This document shows positions 53,494-64,000 of a stretch of 64,000 bases of DNA, piece by piece. The translations under genes and the position numbers were made by a program. The stretch is from Peltaster fructicola (taxonomy: Eukaryota; Ascomycota; Dothideomycetes), in the NCBI GenBank assembly GCA_001592805.2, contig CP051139.1:2294001-2358000 (forward strand). The letters run 5' to 3'. How positions within the stretch are numbered: the first letter of the stretch is position 1; every line of letters starts with the position of its first letter. The notes beneath the pieces are model-generated. The model made no database searches, had not been told where the DNA came from, and saw nothing but the letters and a program-made list of their open reading frames with translations.

Positions 53494-53790
53494 ATGAATT
53501 CTTGCAACATCTGCGGCGAATCGCTGCTCGAGTTCAGCCTCTTCAGCAGTCCATGCCAGCATATATGCATCTTTGTCGATGCTCTCAACATAGAGGACCT
53601 CCAGGCCGTACGTCTAGTGCCTTCGCTAGCAGAACTCACAGTTGCTGACATGGAGCAGCAGATGACCGCTCGTACATCCGAGCAGAGCCAACAAGGTGAC
53701 GGCAGCCTGAAGATATGCACCGCCTCGCAGGACATCAACGAGCCACATCGTCCTGAACAGACCGACGTCAGCATGCCTGTTGAGCAGTAA
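53494..53790 (+). CDS. Putative 98-residue protein with a half-RING-like Cys/His start
   Basis: The product begins MNSCNICGESLLEF and continues SSPCQHICIF, so it holds C-x2-C and C-x-H-x-C spaced as in the first half of a RING or treble-clef finger. The second pair of ligands of a full RING is absent, and the rest is Gln/Thr/Ser-rich and acidic (TVADMEQQMTARTSEQ). Codon composition looks coding and a TATA element lies 130 bp upstream. An intron-encoded extension was not found. It may be a real lineage-specific gene or the remains of a longer zinc-finger gene. Confidence 0.45.
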   Translation: MNSCNICGESLLEFSLFSSPCQHICIFVDALNIEDLQAVRLVPSLAELTVADMEQQMTARTSEQSQQGDGSLKICTASQDINEPHRPEQTDVSMPVEQ

Positions 53791-53926
53791 AGGGAAAAGT
53801 GCTTCGATCCACAGGGCATAAGTCTGTCCTACACTACGAGTGCATCCTAGCATGAAGATGATTCTCGGCTCGATTGCATGCTTGCGCATGAGCCTGCCAT
53901 ATGACTATAATGCAAATATATCATCA

Positions 53927-55234
53927 TCAGCCCAGGTGAAGCATCCAATCTTCATCACCATCATTACGTCTCCATCCAAGTAGCGCCATCCTCTTGACGT
54001 CGTCTTTGACCATAGCCCTTACCATGTCGTGCTTTGCACAGCTGTAGGGTCTATCACATAATGCTTGGATGCCTGGTATACCGGCGGCGATAGAGACTTT
54101 CTCAAGTGCTTTCCACATATGTCTTCTCGACACGCAGCTTGCTCCACGAGGATCGCACTGTTTCCTGCCCATGAGCACGCCGTTTACCAGAACTTCCTGT
54201 TGTCTTGTAGTCCATAGAGCAGCAACATTGCTAGAAGTTGCGCTTGCGATCTTACTGAACGCGAACTCGTGCTGAGTAGTAGTGATTTCGAATGGTCTGA
54301 ACACATAGCCAGCTTGGTTCCATCGCTCCTGGATGTCCTCTTGCAACAACGGCTTCATTCGTCCTTCATCGCTGAACGCTCTTTGCACCGCAGAACGCAC
54401 AACTTCATCAACTGGCAAGATCAAGGTGTTCAGATACACCGGATCGACCAATCTAGAAGTCTGTCCACAAAGGAGACCGATACATTGCTTCATGGAGAGC
54501 TTATCCGAGCAGCTCTTGCTCCAAGTGCTCGGTGCGTCTGGCCTCGATGGCTTGCGTCGAACAATGCCCAGCTGATCAAAGTGAGCACGACCAGGCATGT
54601 CGTCGGGTGCTGCAGAGGGCTGCGGTGCCCTCCAAGGTGTCGCATCGCTCTGGGTCGCCATCACAAGCTCCATGCTTGCATCGCCGCATGGCGCAGAGCT
54701 GACATACATGTGTATGTCGACACCAGGCTTCAGCTCGAATGGTCGCGCTGCAATGCTAGGATGACCTTCTGATGTTGGCATACTCTGCTCTTTCTCGTAC
54801 CAATCTTTCTTCCATTGTAGCCATACACTGTCTCCATCCGTGACCAACGCTTGGCATTCGTCAATGATCCAACGATTGAAACCTCGAATAGCCAGAACCT
54901 CCGCATGCCAATCATGTAGTATGTTCCCACTCGCAACGGGTAACTTGTCTCGAGGTAGGCACTTCATGCCAGTCGCTATGGAAATGCATTCGATGTGAGG
55001 TGCTACAGTTTCTGGTAATGGTGATTCGAAGTTATGATCTTGAGATGTCAATTGAAGTACAACTGTGATCCTGCATGACTTACCTCTGATCACCACGATG
55101 CCGGCTAGCGGTACCCATTCTCGTCTTCCATTCGTGAGCGCTCTCGGCTTGCATCTAGAAGGTAGAGCGTCGAACTTGGTAAGGACGGTCTTTGCGATCT
55201 CATCAGGACTTGGATATTGGGCGACTTGTACCAT
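53927..55234 (-). CDS. TAD1: tRNA-specific adenosine deaminase Tad1 (ADAT1)
   Basis: Exons on the minus strand are 55234-55084 and 55002-53927, with an 81-bp intron (GTAAGT to CTGTAG), giving 408 residues. The splice produces VVIRG/APHIECISIATGMKCLP. The deaminase core has LHDWHAEVLAIRGFNRW (zinc His and catalytic Glu), SSAPCGDASMELV (zinc Cys), and KSCSDKLSMKQC (zinc Cys, then the inositol-hexakisphosphate-type Lys region). The extended C-terminal domain is typical of ADAT1/ADAR rather than cytidine deaminases. Tad1 converts A37 of tRNA-Ala to inosine. The start at 55234 gives MVQVAQYPSPDEIAKTVLTKFDALP, the expected N-terminal helix; no ATG lies upstream in frame before the stop. Confidence 0.93.
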   Translation of the reverse strand: MVQVAQYPSPDEIAKTVLTKFDALPSRCKPRALTNGRREWVPLAGIVVIRGKSCRITVVLQLTSQDHNFESPLPETVAPHIECISIATGMKCLPRDKLPVASGNILHDWHAEVLAIRGFNRWIIDECQALVTDGDSVWLQWKKDWYEKEQSMPTSEGHPSIAARPFELKPGVDIHMYVSSAPCGDASMELVMATQSDATPWRAPQPSAAPDDMPGRAHFDQLGIVRRKPSRPDAPSTWSKSCSDKLSMKQCIGLLCGQTSRLVDPVYLNTLILPVDEVVRSAVQRAFSDEGRMKPLLQEDIQERWNQAGYVFRPFEITTTQHEFAFSKIASATSSNVAALWTTRQQEVLVNGVLMGRKQCDPRGASCVSRRHMWKALEKVSIAAGIPGIQALCDRPYSCAKHDMVRAMVKDDVKRMALLGWRRNDGDEDWMLHLG

Positions 55235-55847
55235 GCTTGTAGACCCGCCCACAGCAAGTGCCAGCTGATGTGCTCATGGCTGCATCAATGATGCGCGATC
55301 GCGGTTTAGTAGTGATGCAGCGTGCGACGAAGAAGATGTGGGCTTCATGTTGTATCGCGTTTGAAGCTGGAGAAGAGAAGCCCTGAAGACCTCAGATCGT
55401 ACGCCAGCGACGTCAAGCCCAGTGCATGGTAGAGATCATCCAAGGACCATGCTTCTCACACAGCACGATGGAACACAGTCATTGAACTACCCAGCAAGAT
55501 GAGATTGAACACAAGATTGAGTAAAAGCTTTCCACGTCTATAGAAAAAAGCTATCTACCGCATTCAAGACTTTGCATCACCACCGAGCTCAAGGCCGGTG
55601 ACGATAATTTCAAAATCTCCTTTCGCAAGCTTCAGAAGACCTCGAAGCTTCTCGCCATCGTCATCGCTTCGTTGATCATGTAAACTCTTCGCCCATTTTG
55701 CTGGAGCCAGCTTGACAAAGGAAAGGGTTGTATTTGCTGTCGCCGGACCAGCCCAGTGAAGAGCTGTCACGCTAAGCTATGCATGCTGCCGAAGGGGTGA
55801 TGTTGAGCAAGGACAAGCAAGAAGTGAAAGACGGCTCATGGAGACAT
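55235..55847. other. Intergenic region, TAD1 promoter and TEF1 3' flank
   Basis: 613 bp between the TAD1 ATG and the TEF1 stop, both on the minus strand. A minus-strand 68-codon frame (55564-55770) with an ATG lies in the TEF1 3' flank; composition is ambiguous and I did not call it. No RNA gene is seen. Confidence 0.35.
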
Positions 55848-57655
<1,808 letters not shown>

Positions 57656-57710
57656 CTACGCTGGCTGTCAGTATTTGCGATGTAATAGAAGTCGCGCGAT
57701 GAGTACTCAC
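57656..57710 (-). other. Probable 5'-UTR intron of TEF1
   Basis: On the minus strand GTGAGT at 57710 and TAG ending at 57656 frame a 55-bp intron with a CTGAC-like branch site close to the acceptor. TEF1 genes of filamentous ascomycetes often carry a leader intron. No transcript evidence is available. Confidence 0.45.
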
Positions 57711-58584
57711 TCTCAGGTACGAATGCTTTAAGATTCGAGGTATGGTGACAATTTCGTAGAAGAGGGTTGAAGGGTGGGCTGTCTACTTATGGAGGTCGTG
57801 TGTGGCCCACTTTTGCCAAGCCTCCTCCAAAAAGAGTCACCAATCAGTGGCGACTCGCAGTGGTTGATGTCACATTTCTTCACAGGACAGATAGCTTGTG
57901 GAAAAACTACTGCTCACTACGGTGACTGAAAGAGCATAGTGCTAAGAGACTTCACGTCGCAGGGATGTCACTATTCTTGCCGATCTCGTCGACAGGGTCT
58001 GTGTCTATTTATCCTCTGATCTCGTCGAGTACATAGCAAAGCTTGCTGACGCCTGGACATGAGCCGGTCGAGAAATCTCAAGGAAGAGGAGCGAGAACAG
58101 CACCATACTATTGATCGATTGCCGCATGTACCTATGATTGAGTGACGTTGAGCAGCGCAGCTAAGATGCCACTCCCAGGCTCTGTGGCTCGTATCTGAAT
58201 GAGTACCAGTATGTGAGACTCACAGCATAGCTGTCTCCTGCTTCTGCTGCAGCTGGAGTATAAGCGGTCTTGAAATGCAGTGAGAATAGCCCGGGAGCTG
58301 TGCGAGCAGGTATCAGCAACATGAGCATCATCAGATATGCAACATCTTCGTACGATCAGCCTCTCTGCTGTCACCAGGTGTCTATCATGCTGCTTCGTGC
58401 TTCAGTGATGCTCGTGTAAGCAGACGTCGGCATAGGCTGTTCGCATTCCTTGTGACAGACCGGCAATCCACGCTGAGATTATCGTTGTGGTGATCTCGCG
58501 GCGGTCACTATTCGAGACGCAATAGTGAGCAAGCGATGAGCGGTGTTCCGATATGGTTACTCTGACTTGTGACTGTGTTCGAAG
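57711..58584 (-). promoter_or_regulatory. TEF1 promoter and intergenic region
   Basis: About 870 bp. A CCAAT box lies on the plus strand at 57840-57844 (ACCAATCAG), 250 bp upstream of the TEF1 ATG, next to a pyrimidine-rich run (minus strand) typical of strong promoters. The far part holds the 3' end of SLS1. No gene is seen inside. Confidence 0.45.
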
Positions 58585-61098
58585 CTAATCTCTGGACGCA
58601 ACAGTCATCGTATTGACAAGACATAAGGCACTCCTGAAGACGTCCTCTGCTTGTGACAACTGTGCGGTCAGTGGATCGCCTAACCCTACGACTGCGTCCT
58701 TCCGCGATCGCAACGGCCTAGAGACGATGAGGTCTCTTCGACGACCTCCAACAAGACCAGCATCACTCTCTACGATGCTGAGGTAGGCGTCCTCACTCCA
58801 AGCTGCAAGTTCGGCTGCAGCTTCACCATCAGCCGATCGTTGTGAAGGTCTGTATCGCAGCTTGTCACGTATCTCGAAGTGAGAGACAGCATACGGACTG
58901 GCGGTTCCATCATCACTTGTGCCATCGTTCCTCAGGCTCGGCAGCCGAAGTCGAAGAGGCTCGGATGGTACCAGGTCTTGCAACGAAGCAAGCGGCATCG
59001 TAGCACCCCGTGTTCTGACAACATTTATGAGATCGTCCAGAATTTGAGCTGAGGCGGCATCTTGCACGACTGACTTGTAGTGAGTCGTGTTGAAGAGGAC
59101 GTTCTTACACAGCTGCAGATCAGCACACTTATCCGACAGCTGAACCTGGATCTGATGCTGTTCGAGCTTCGCCACCAATCGATTGAAGGTGAAGCTGGGC
59201 CTCGAATTGTCCGCTGCCGACTTATATACAGCGGCAAAGCGTAGCTCAATGTTCGGCAATCTTGCTGCAGATGTGGTCAGCAGGGGCAGAAGATGAGCAA
59301 CCAGTGTCCTTGAGTGATAGCTCTGCTGTGTATTGTCCACCGGAGCAACATTCTTTGTCAGCTTCGATGGTGGTTGTCGTAGCGGGATGAAAAGATCGAG
59401 CAGACCGTCAGAGAAGGGAGTCTGTGCAGAGAAGACTGTTGATGCAGCCGAGCTTAGTACACCGTCTGCAACGTCTTCGTGTAATAGCAATCCAATGCGA
59501 GCTTCCCACCTGTCCGCTATGCGTCTGGATGGGAGATTGGTAGTAGCTGTTTGCAGCTTCGTGTCTGCATCGGCTTGTCGATAAGTATTGCTCACAGTCT
59601 CATCCGTTGCCGCGACCAAAGTCTGCAGGCGCTGAGGAAAGATATCGTTAACTCCAACGTGCGCGGATTTATGTGTTGTCTTTGCCTTTCTCAACGGCAC
59701 AGAAGGTCGATTGTAGCGTGGCATTGCCGGCGCATGGCCTGAACAGGCGATAAAAACTGGCATTAGCACTGTTCTGCTCACGTCCTTCGATGTCGTCAAG
59801 TCCACCAGCGCTCGGTGTGTCTCGATGTCATCGATACCGAGCGAATCGTAGATCATTGCCCTGGCATGCTGGCATTGCCAAGCTTTTAATCCACTCACGG
59901 CCACAGTGCCATCATCCAGGCTGGCTATCGAGGTGGACGTCCGCTTCTGTATGTCATCCAAAACAGAGAGACTAAGCGCAGCGTCCAAGGAGTCGGACGG
60001 TCGTTTACTCAGGCCACGCAATGCCTCAGTCGCGAGAACAAGCGTAGGTAATGATGCCATGCTCGATCGCAGCTCCGATATAACCTGCTCTGTATCCTGT
60101 CGTCTTCCAACGAACCTCATGACACCAGTATCTGATAAAGCGTGTAGCTGCACAGAACGTGCCAACAATGGTGAAGATAGCAGACTTTGCCATGCAGGCG
60201 TCCTTTGCCCATCTGGAGAATGAGAATCAGCACGTAACCGAGCAACGTGCTGTGCCGGCAACACAAGCTCCTGTTCGCCAATGATCCGCTCCTCAGACTG
60301 CACGGACAATAGCCATACATTACGCAAGATTTGTCCTATGATCGTATCTTTGTTGCCCTGTGTAGTCTGCTTGTCTACCAAGGGCAACCTCTTGTCCACA
60401 GCTGAGAGCCCTGCACGCCATACACTGGAAGTGAAGCCATCAGACAACCCTTTGTCCTGCTGATGAGGTTGTGAGCTGGCTGACTTGCGCCGAAGATATC
60501 CCTTCAATTGTGGTTGAGTATAGCTTGTAGCCAGCTGGCGCGAGAGTGTCAAGAAGTCTTCTTCGTCGAGGAAAGACTCTTCGGGGCGTAATTCTTCGAT
60601 CGATTCGAAGACATCAGAGGATGGTGGCTTCCCAGCTCTCTTTGGTTGTCCACCTTGAGACTCCAGTCTCAACTCAGTAGTGTGGCTCGTCTTAGGCTCC
60701 AACACTGTCGCCGGGTGTCCCGTCTCCTTCTCTTGAGGTTCATTCACATCGCGGAAGACGATGACGTTCCTTGGCTTGCCCAATGCATTAATGGCTAGAG
60801 TTCGAGAGGACGTTCGCTGTCTGCCGCCGGGTTTGCCGACGATGCGACCATTAGGATAGATATGACGGAAGTTGGTAGACTTGCGGCGGCTGCGACTGTT
60901 GTTGTCTTCGAAGTCATCGTGTGGCTCTTCAGACGATATCGACGCCTGGTTTGTGGTAAAGGTACGCCATCTCGCGTGTCGGAAAGGATGGCTTATAGTC
61001 CTCGGGTATTGAGACTGTCCGAGCGTAGCGAGTACTGTTCTAAGCTGTGTCCTGATGTGAGCGTGCTTGACGGCGTGAGACGTCCCCTCTACCAGCAT
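58585..61098 (-). CDS. SLS1: Mitochondrial inner-membrane gene-expression regulator Sls1
   Basis: A single exon of 837 residues. The N-terminus is basic and Ser/Thr-rich, with no acid in the first 50 residues (HAHIRTQLRTVLATLGQSQYPRTIS), a good mitochondrial import signal. SLS1-type segments follow: KPRNVIVFRDV near 108, the helical module ESIEELRPEESFLDEEDFLTLSRQLATSYTQPQLKGYLRR near 165-205, SSVWRAGLSAVDKRLPLVDK, and KH-like parts near 330-420 (SDTGVMRFVGRRQDTEQVI, TVAVSGLKAWQCQHARAMIYD). In yeast Sls1 sits on the matrix face of the inner membrane and couples transcription by mitochondrial RNA polymerase to translation. The match is by family pattern recalled from memory; orthology is likely but not certain. 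Confidence 0.7.
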   Translation of the reverse strand: MLVEGTSHAVKHAHIRTQLRTVLATLGQSQYPRTISHPFRHARWRTFTTNQASISSEEPHDDFEDNNSRSRRKSTNFRHIYPNGRIVGKPGGRQRTSSRTLAINALGKPRNVIVFRDVNEPQEKETGHPATVLEPKTSHTTELRLESQGGQPKRAGKPPSSDVFESIEELRPEESFLDEEDFLTLSRQLATSYTQPQLKGYLRRKSASSQPHQQDKGLSDGFTSSVWRAGLSAVDKRLPLVDKQTTQGNKDTIIGQILRNVWLLSVQSEERIIGEQELVLPAQHVARLRADSHSPDGQRTPAWQSLLSSPLLARSVQLHALSDTGVMRFVGRRQDTEQVISELRSSMASLPTLVLATEALRGLSKRPSDSLDAALSLSVLDDIQKRTSTSIASLDDGTVAVSGLKAWQCQHARAMIYDSLGIDDIETHRALVDLTTSKDVSRTVLMPVFIACSGHAPAMPRYNRPSVPLRKAKTTHKSAHVGVNDIFPQRLQTLVAATDETVSNTYRQADADTKLQTATTNLPSRRIADRWEARIGLLLHEDVADGVLSSAASTVFSAQTPFSDGLLDLFIPLRQPPSKLTKNVAPVDNTQQSYHSRTLVAHLLPLLTTSAARLPNIELRFAAVYKSAADNSRPSFTFNRLVAKLEQHQIQVQLSDKCADLQLCKNVLFNTTHYKSVVQDAASAQILDDLINVVRTRGATMPLASLQDLVPSEPLRLRLPSLRNDGTSDDGTASPYAVSHFEIRDKLRYRPSQRSADGEAAAELAAWSEDAYLSIVESDAGLVGGRRRDLIVSRPLRSRKDAVVGLGDPLTAQLSQAEDVFRSALCLVNTMTVASRD

Positions 61099-61943
61099 GG
61101 AAAGATGTTGAAACTACAATGGCTCAGAAAAAGATGATGACCGCGTTTATAGTACGACTGCACGTGAACGATCGGCTAGTAGGCGAATCATAAGCGCGGC
61201 TGCAACACAGCAGCTATCGCTCTTGGAGGATCCTCATCACGACACATCACTACATGTAGCAGCAATGCCTCATGACCGGCATCTGCTATCAAACATCTCA
61301 TATTCGCGTTGCGATATCACCATCAAGAGCAGAGAGCTTGGGCGTCGAGACCATCTACTCCGACATGACGCATCTGATATGCCTCCTCTTGTACAGTAAG
61401 TGCTAGGAAGACCACTCTGCATCGGATCTTGCTCTGTCTCTCCACAAGACGGTGCCAGTCGAAGCAATGCGCAGTGCGAGTATGGGTTTGTCTGTCTCTT
61501 GAGATGTTCAGGATAGATCGCGCCGCTACCATCATGATAGCTCCTAACGTGAGATCTTGGTGGTGCAGGCTAGTGCACGAAGGCGGTCGACCTGTCTCTC
61601 AAAGGACAATGCATCAAATGTCAGGAAGCACGAACAGCAAAGTAGACGAGCATTATGCCACGCAGATCGGTCGACAAATAGTGAGGGCCAGGTAAACAAC
61701 ACTGTTACAATCCATTACTTCGAGCTCAGAGCAGCTCGGAGCAAGTCTGTATTGCTGCTTGTATCAAGTATGCTATTACTCTTTCACACATTATGCTGTA
61801 CCTGACAAGTCGTCGCGCAGACTCGCCCGCGATCTCGAAAGCCCGACTCTCCTAAAATGCTTGGAACATCTCCAGATGCTTTAGTTGTTGTCGCAATGAA
61901 TTCAATCAAGACAGGGTGGCTTCGTCGTAGGGCGACATCTTGT
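61099..61943. other. Intergenic region of 0.85 kb, SLS1 promoter and PMP3 3' flank
   Basis: No gene, repeat or RNA element is recognisable; small frames on both strands are incompatible with each other and lack domains. Confidence 0.4.
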
Positions 61944-62269
61944 CTACCTCGTAAGGATGATGTACCTGCAAGCTGTCAGCTATGTGTCCCAATGCTATGC
62001 TGATGGATGGTCTTACAAAGCATGGATGATACCAGGAATGTAACCCAGGATGGTCAACAGGATGTTGATGAGGAGATCTGCGCCACATCCGACCTCAAGG
62101 AATACACCTAGAGATTGATCAGTATAATTCAAGAGCGCTGGAAGCTCGAGACGTACCAAGTGGTGGAATGAAGATCGCAACAATGATCTTGATGATGTCG
62201 CTGTCGACGGAGTCAGTACGGACGCATGCTGGAGCGCATAGCATTGACTTACCTTCCGGTGAAAGGCAT
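61944..62269 (-). CDS. PMP3: Plasma-membrane proteolipid Pmp3 (RCI2/UPF0057 family)
   Basis: Four tiny exons on the minus strand (62269-62253, 62200-62157, 62107-62017, 61965-61944) with introns of 52, 49 and 51 bp encode 57 residues. The spliced protein begins MPFTGSDIIKIIVAIF, continues IPPLGVFLEVGCGADLL, and ends GYIPGIIHALYIILTR. Two membrane helices and the PPLGVF and GYIPGIIHA signatures identify the Pmp3/RCI2 family, whose yeast member modulates plasma-membrane potential and salt tolerance. The residue ESV in other fungi (LERGCGAD) is EVGCGAD here, a small difference. The exons are shorter than ordinary gene finders accept, so this gene is easily missed. It is divergent from BMT6 across 644 bp. 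Confidence 0.95.
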
Positions 62270-62913
62270 TTTGGCTGATTCTGCTTTTGATGGATCGTTG
62301 GTGTGTCAAGAAGATGTTGTTTGTGGTTGAAAGAAGAAGAGAAAAGGCGTGTTTTGGAAGCTGCATGTGAACTGGGCGCTATGGCTCCTACGTCATTCCA
62401 ATGACCGTCTGGCAGCGCGTCGAACGAAAACCGGGCAGCATGATCACACAACTGAACTCTAGCACGGATCGCGATTTGCTCTTAGAGTTGACATAATGGT
62501 GAAGAATGTCGCTCATCTGCCAAGTGACTGGCTCGTCACCTTGTCATGCGATCGACGTACCTCCCTGTGATCGGAAGATTGATCTACAATGCGTCGGCCC
62601 AGGTACACGACCTTGCTTTCTGCTGTGGTGACATTCCTTCTTGTCACACCTCGGAACGACGAGTCACGAAAGAATCCGCTGATATGTGTACTGGTAGGTG
62701 ATACATGCGCCGTGTCCGATGTGCCAGACCATGCTCACTTATGAAATGACGATGAACGCACAATATGGCTTGACGTGTTTCGTCTTTGCAAAGTAAAAAT
62801 CCAGCCACACCGCACGCGCACGCCTTGTGTCGATCGCCACAACCTGGATCTCGGCCAGTCATTCACAGCACGAGTGCTCAGCTGATGCCAACTGAATACG
62901 CGGCAGAGGCGCA
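62270..62913. promoter_or_regulatory. Divergent PMP3/BMT6 promoter region
   Basis: 644 bp between divergent starts. No clear TATA box. The part next to PMP3 is CT/AAG-rich in the transcribed direction. No stress-response element of the CCCCT type was seen on either strand. Confidence 0.4.
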
Positions 62914-63903
62914 ATGTCAAGCAGTGGCAAGAAAAGACGACACACGAAACCTGTCACCGTGAGTACTCAGCCTGCACCTTCGTCAACGATATCCCGGCAT
63001 TTGCAGCAGCGCTGCCTGGATGTTTTCAAGGATGCCTTGTGGACGTCATCTGAAGATCTGAGCACTGTCCAGGAGGTCAAAGGGCACCTCTATAATCGAG
63101 ACTTTGCTCAGGCATTCAGCAGACCGGATTATCTGCGAGCGTATGCTCTACGATGGAGTGCAAGTCGAGCTCTGGGCTACGCGGCCATCTTTGAAGACAT
63201 CGAGCAATGTCTGACCGATAAGGCTGATATGAGAGTGCTTTGTCTCGGTGGCGGTGCAGGTGCTGAAGTGGTAGGTCTGGCTGCTCGATCAGCCAGAGGC
63301 AATGCCTCAGCTGTCACGATACATGCTGTGGACATCGCAGACTGGAAGGATGTGCTTGACAGATTGCATAGTTCCATCACAGAGACACCGAAGTTATCAC
63401 AGTATGCGTCTGCTGCAGCACAGGCCAAGAATAAGTCTATGCTAACAAGAGATGCGTTCATCATGTCGTTCACACAAGCAGATGTACTGCAATGGGATGC
63501 TGCCACAATCGAACGAGCCTGCTCGGATACTGGCCTGATCACTGTCATGTTCACGCTCAACGAGCTATATGCATCATCAATCTCAAAGACCCAACAACTG
63601 CTAGCCACGATCACCGCAGTTGCGGAGGACGGAACATTACTGCTCGTCGTCGATAGTCCTGGAAGCTACTCAACAGTGTCAATCAACGGTGCTGAAAAGC
63701 GATATCCTATGCATTGGCTCCTCGATTTGACTCTACTTGGACCTGACAGGGACGATGACAACACGCAATGGACGAAGCTGGTCTCGGAGGAATCGAAATG
63801 GTTTCGTCTGCCAGAGTATCTGCAATATCCAGTTGAGCTGGAGAACATGCGTTACCAGATTCATCTCTACAGGCGGCGACGCAAAATGCTCAGAGACGCC
63901 TGA
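62914..63903 (+). CDS. BMT6: 25S rRNA uridine-N3 methyltransferase, Bmt6 type
   Basis: A single exon of 329 residues. A short Lys/Arg-rich N-terminus (GKKRRHTKP) is a likely nucleolar signal. The family mark RPDYLRAYALRWSASRALGYAAIF lies near residues 70-93. The SAM-binding motif I is VLCLGGGAGAEVVGLAA near 109, an acidic residue after the second strand is in VDIADW near 138, and LITVMFTLNELYASS follows near 205. The C-terminus KRYPMHWLLDLTLLG and WFRLPEYLQYPVELENMRYQIHLYRR agrees with yeast Bmt6, which methylates one uridine of 25S rRNA. Length is normal. The last 97 bp of the window after the stop hold nothing I can identify. Confidence 0.92.
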   Translation: MSSSGKKRRHTKPVTVSTQPAPSSTISRHLQQRCLDVFKDALWTSSEDLSTVQEVKGHLYNRDFAQAFSRPDYLRAYALRWSASRALGYAAIFEDIEQCLTDKADMRVLCLGGGAGAEVVGLAARSARGNASAVTIHAVDIADWKDVLDRLHSSITETPKLSQYASAAAQAKNKSMLTRDAFIMSFTQADVLQWDAATIERACSDTGLITVMFTLNELYASSISKTQQLLATITAVAEDGTLLLVVDSPGSYSTVSINGAEKRYPMHWLLDLTLLGPDRDDDNTQWTKLVSEESKWFRLPEYLQYPVELENMRYQIHLYRRRRKMLRDA

Positions 63904-64000
63904 ACTAGTTTTCGTCCGGCCCACCTTGCTTCAGCGTGGGGCTTGAAGACATGATCACACAATACCAACATTGAACGCTGCACCACTTCTTTCGCAACCA

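Noticed and set aside
55564-55770. 68-codon minus-strand frame in the TEF1 3' flank
   Set aside because: Has an ATG and plausible composition, but no domain, intron or promoter; probably 3' UTR or spacer. Transcript 5' ends would decide.

Overview
The window is nuclear DNA of a filamentous ascomycete (Pezizomycotina). A Dothideomycete is my best guess, from the style of the proteins rather than from a marker. The evidence is fungal gene families throughout (NCS1 permease, Hut1, Coy1, Dnf3, Pmp3, Mkk1/2-type MAPKK, GH3 beta-glucosidase), introns mostly of 45-55 bp with GT-AG ends and CTRAY-like branch sites, no operons, TATA and CCAAT promoters, and intergenic gaps of 0.1-1.4 kb. I found no tRNA, rRNA, CRISPR array, transposon or virus-like element.

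Layout. 0-9 kb: 3' part of a YGR210C-type GTPase (+), a mitochondrial HAD-IIA phosphatase (-), an unrecognised basic protein (+) and an NCS1 nucleobase permease (-). 8.8-18 kb: ESCRT-I subunit VPS23 (+), a TetX-like FAD monooxygenase (+), a biotin carboxylase plus biotin carrier protein without a transferase domain (+), and CORVET subunit VPS3 (-). 18-32.5 kb: golgin COY1 (+), a secreted DUF3455-type protein (+), P4 flippase DNF3 (+) meeting an NTF2-like gene tail to tail (-), a CDK-site/KEN-box protein (+) and a CCCH zinc-finger protein (-). 32.9-45.3 kb: HUT1 (-), an ING/PHD protein (-), a decayed phosphotransferase pseudogene (+), a membrane-anchored TAP-like hydrolase (+), a Gfd2/QIP-like DEDDh exonuclease (+) and a secreted GH3 beta-glucosidase with an odd tail (-). 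46.5-64 kb: a small PPxY protein (-), MAPKK of the wall-integrity pathway (-), a pyruvate-decarboxylase-like enzyme (-), a coiled-coil protein (+), a 98-residue protein (+), TAD1 (-), TEF1 (-), SLS1 (-), PMP3 (-) and BMT6 (+).

The genes are mostly independent housekeeping genes. The one theme is membrane traffic: VPS23, VPS3, COY1, DNF3 and HUT1 lie within about 26 kb. I see no secondary-metabolite cluster or defence system. The points most worth following up are the orphan biotin carboxylase, the CDK/KEN protein with a spindle-protein-like motif, the tailed beta-glucosidase, the divergent ThDP decarboxylase, two introns with non-YAG acceptors, and local frame anomalies in DNF3. Splice sites were placed by eye from reading-frame continuity and family conservation, with no transcript data.
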